Positions 44,111-45,437 of a DNA stretch of 45,437 nt are shown piece by piece (position 1 is the first letter of the stretch; each line of letters starts with the position of its first letter). The notes beneath the pieces are model-generated. The model was given only the letters and a program-made list of their open reading frames with translations, had not been told where the DNA came from and searched no databases. The stretch spans positions 1 to 45,437 of the forward strand of contig DAIDIZ010000071.1 in the NCBI GenBank assembly GCA_027451585.1. Reading direction: 5' to 3'. The translations under genes and the position numbers were made by a program. The DNA comes from Chlamydiota bacterium. GTDB lineage: Bacteria > Chlamydiota > Chlamydiia > Chlamydiales > SM23-39.

Positions 44111-45064
44111 TTAAGTCTTCGTTTTTGGCGTTTTTTTGCTTGTCCCGTATCTACCCTCCTCGGATAGCGGTATTAAAAACGTTACCCGTTTTCTTTTGGT
44201 TGTATTCGGTGGTTCAGGAGATACCTTTTTTTCCGATGATTGGGCCGAAGACTCGTTGATGGGTGAAGAAACAGCGGAGGTCGGTGGTAAAGTTTTTGCG
44301 TTTTGTCTTTGTTCTTCGGCCAATTGTTTAAGACGTGCCTTTTCTGTTGTGGATAGAGTTGGATGCAGGTTAATGGATTCAGAAATAGCGGGGTCTGGCA
44401 GTAAAGCTAAATTGAATTTGCCATCCGTCTTGGTCCTGTCGAAAGCCTTCTCGTACATTTGAGAGGTTCTTCTTTCAAGCGGAACAGATGCTATGCAGCG
44501 ATGATGCTTCTCTATTGCTTCCAAAGCGAGCGTGTTGTAATCAGCTCGTTCTGTGGGAATATACCTAAGATTACAGGGTTGTTTCCTAAGTACATCTATA
44601 AGCAATTCGGTAGGAAGGGTGGAAATAACGTTGTTCGCAATGTCTTTTTCGTTCGGATTTCCTTCAAGGAAGTTCGCAGGAATAATCGTTGAAGGACTAT
44701 CGACGGCAGCCCTGATCAGGTCGGCATGCATGTTTTTAAAATCCTCTGAGAGAAACTCTCGCAACAAAGAAGGGCGAAGCCCGACTGCCTTCGTACAAAT
44801 GGTAGCAGTTTTTCTTTTTATGGCTCTGATAGTAGCAGGATTTATTTCAATAGCCTTGATACAGAGCCGTTCGTATTCAGGGAAAGTTGTCGGAATCTGT
44901 TCAATAAACCAGGGATCTTGAGAGATTGCATTGATAAAGACGTTAGTCCATTGGGGAGAATCTTGTTGAAATTCAGGAAGAGAACGACAGTCTTTTAAAA
45001 GTAAATTAGCTCTCGTTATATGACAACTCATTTGAACTAAAGAAGTAATTGCGGAGGGGGTCAT
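44111..45064 (-). CDS. Helical-repeat protein, paralogue 2, with basic tail
   Basis: The 317-residue product is a paralogue of the 42507 gene. It shares MTP..I..LVQ at the start, one DPWFIEQIPTTFPEYERLCI unit, the YIPTERADYNTLALEAIE unit, and a nearly identical stretch YEKAFDRTKTDGKFNLALLP. After EEQRQNAK it keeps a tail of about 65 residues, Ser/Pro-rich, with KRKR at 290-293 and a Lys-rich end. KRKRV resembles a eukaryotic nuclear import signal, which would fit an effector, but basic clusters occur by chance. It is flanked by repeat C copies in opposite directions. Confidence 0.68.
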   Translation of the reverse strand: MTPSAITSLVQMSCHITRANLLLKDCRSLPEFQQDSPQWTNVFINAISQDPWFIEQIPTTFPEYERLCIKAIEINPATIRAIKRKTATICTKAVGLRPSLLREFLSEDFKNMHADLIRAAVDSPSTIIPANFLEGNPNEKDIANNVISTLPTELLIDVLRKQPCNLRYIPTERADYNTLALEAIEKHHRCIASVPLERRTSQMYEKAFDRTKTDGKFNLALLPDPAISESINLHPTLSTTEKARLKQLAEEQRQNAKTLPPTSAVSSPINESSAQSSEKKVSPEPPNTTKRKRVTFLIPLSEEGRYGTSKKTPKTKT

Positions 45065-45080
45065 TAATGCACCGTATTTT

Positions 45081-45108
45081 TATTGTTTTAATGTAATTAT
45101 ATATTTAT
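45081..45108 (-). promoter_or_regulatory. Conserved AT-rich leader of paralogue 2
   Basis: It matches the leader of paralogue 1 (43853-43880) at 25 of 28 positions. The spacer 45065-45437 holds this block, the hairpin at 45249 and repeat C copy 4, and no gene. Confidence 0.45.
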
Positions 45109-45248
45109 GGCATATATTATTTCAATAATTATATTGGATTTTTTTAAGTGATGTATGGAAAGCTTCCCAGTCGTCTGATTTTTAGTCTCTTGAGGAGATG
45201 ATATTAATTGCATCATTTATCAAAAAATATCTTTAATATAGGGCTCCG

Positions 45249-45313
45249 TATGACGGGGTGGGTTTTGAGGTTCGCATTGATCCGATATGGATTTCAAGAC
45301 CCGCCCCGTCATA
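45249..45313. repeat. Strong inverted repeat
   Basis: TATGACGGGGTGGGTTTTGA (45249-45268) pairs with TCAAGACCCGCCCCGTCATA (45294-45313) over 20 positions; the two mismatches would be G-U pairs in RNA. The loop is 25 bases. It could be a terminator-like hairpin or the ends of another small palindromic element. Confidence 0.75.
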
Positions 45314-45345
45314 GGGGATTTCTATGCTAAAGATTTTTTCTGATA

Positions 45346-45437
45346 TATACTCGTTCCACTCCAAAATGGCCCAAGCAAGCCGATTTAAAGCGTCAAATTT
45401 TCAATAAAAAATTGGGGTTAATATTATTCAATATTGA
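45346..45437 (+). repeat. Repeat C, copy 4 (runs to the window edge)
   Basis: ATACTCGTTCCACTCCAAAA then TGGCCCAAGCAAGCCGATTT and CAATAAAAAATTGGGG follow the family sequence. It is inverted relative to copy 3, so the two enclose paralogue 2. Confidence 0.82.

Overview
The window looks like chromosome of a chlamydia-related bacterium (phylum Chlamydiae, probably an 'environmental' chlamydia rather than Chlamydia itself). The strongest signs are a class Ic ribonucleotide reductase small subunit with Phe in place of the radical Tyr, a very long NrdA with three N-terminal ATP-cones, a TLC/nucleotide-transporter-like protein, two MORN-repeat proteins, and the set ftsY - htrA - M16 protease - nrdB/nrdA - pssA. 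As I recall it, that set occupies the CT823-CT828 neighbourhood of C. trachomatis; here it is spread out and separated by accessory genes.

Layout. 1-1616 (minus): zwf, translationally coupled to an OpcA-like gene cut by the window edge. 2106-4721: a P2A-type (calcium-like) ATPase. 4735-5292: a decayed IS982-family transposase. 5369-5905: an unknown gene. 6112-10503: a short-chain dehydrogenase, a lipase-like hydrolase, a minus-strand operon (Nudix, histidine phosphatase, family-2 glycosyltransferase, membrane protein) and csaA. 10621-14118 (plus): an HD phosphohydrolase, a TLC-like transporter and a GT8-like glycosyltransferase in overlapping order. 14241-18078: carbonic anhydrase, trxB coupled to a beta-barrel protein, and two coupled MORN proteins. 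18072-20654: ftsY (minus), then an M50 protease coupled to a lipoprotein.

20904-26642 is an accessory island of three tandem unknown genes. They share a distinctive proline/glutamine motif in one, two and three copies, followed by a single membrane segment and a basic cluster; they look like a fast-evolving family of secreted or membrane effectors. Then come (minus) a basic histone-like protein, an M16C protease and htrA (31359-26632), a 49-residue exported acidic peptide (31580, plus), nrdB-nrdA with a pair of NrdR boxes, hemW and a coiled-coil protein. On the plus strand follow a membrane protein, pssA and rmuC, and on the minus strand an SH3b protein. The right end (42507-45064) holds two paralogous helical-repeat genes with an IS200/IS605 remnant and copies of a dispersed repeat around them.

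The most unusual feature is a set of dispersed palindromic repeats. One type is a 25-bp-stem hairpin (three copies). A second has ends like TATACCGAAACAACCTGAAG. A related palindrome lies in frame inside two coding sequences (the GT8-like gene and the second MORN gene), and an arm of the second type forms codons near the start of the 1043-residue island protein. This resembles in behaviour the Rickettsia palindromic elements. Another repeat family (ACTCGTTCCACTCCAAAATG) brackets the two paralogous genes at the right end.
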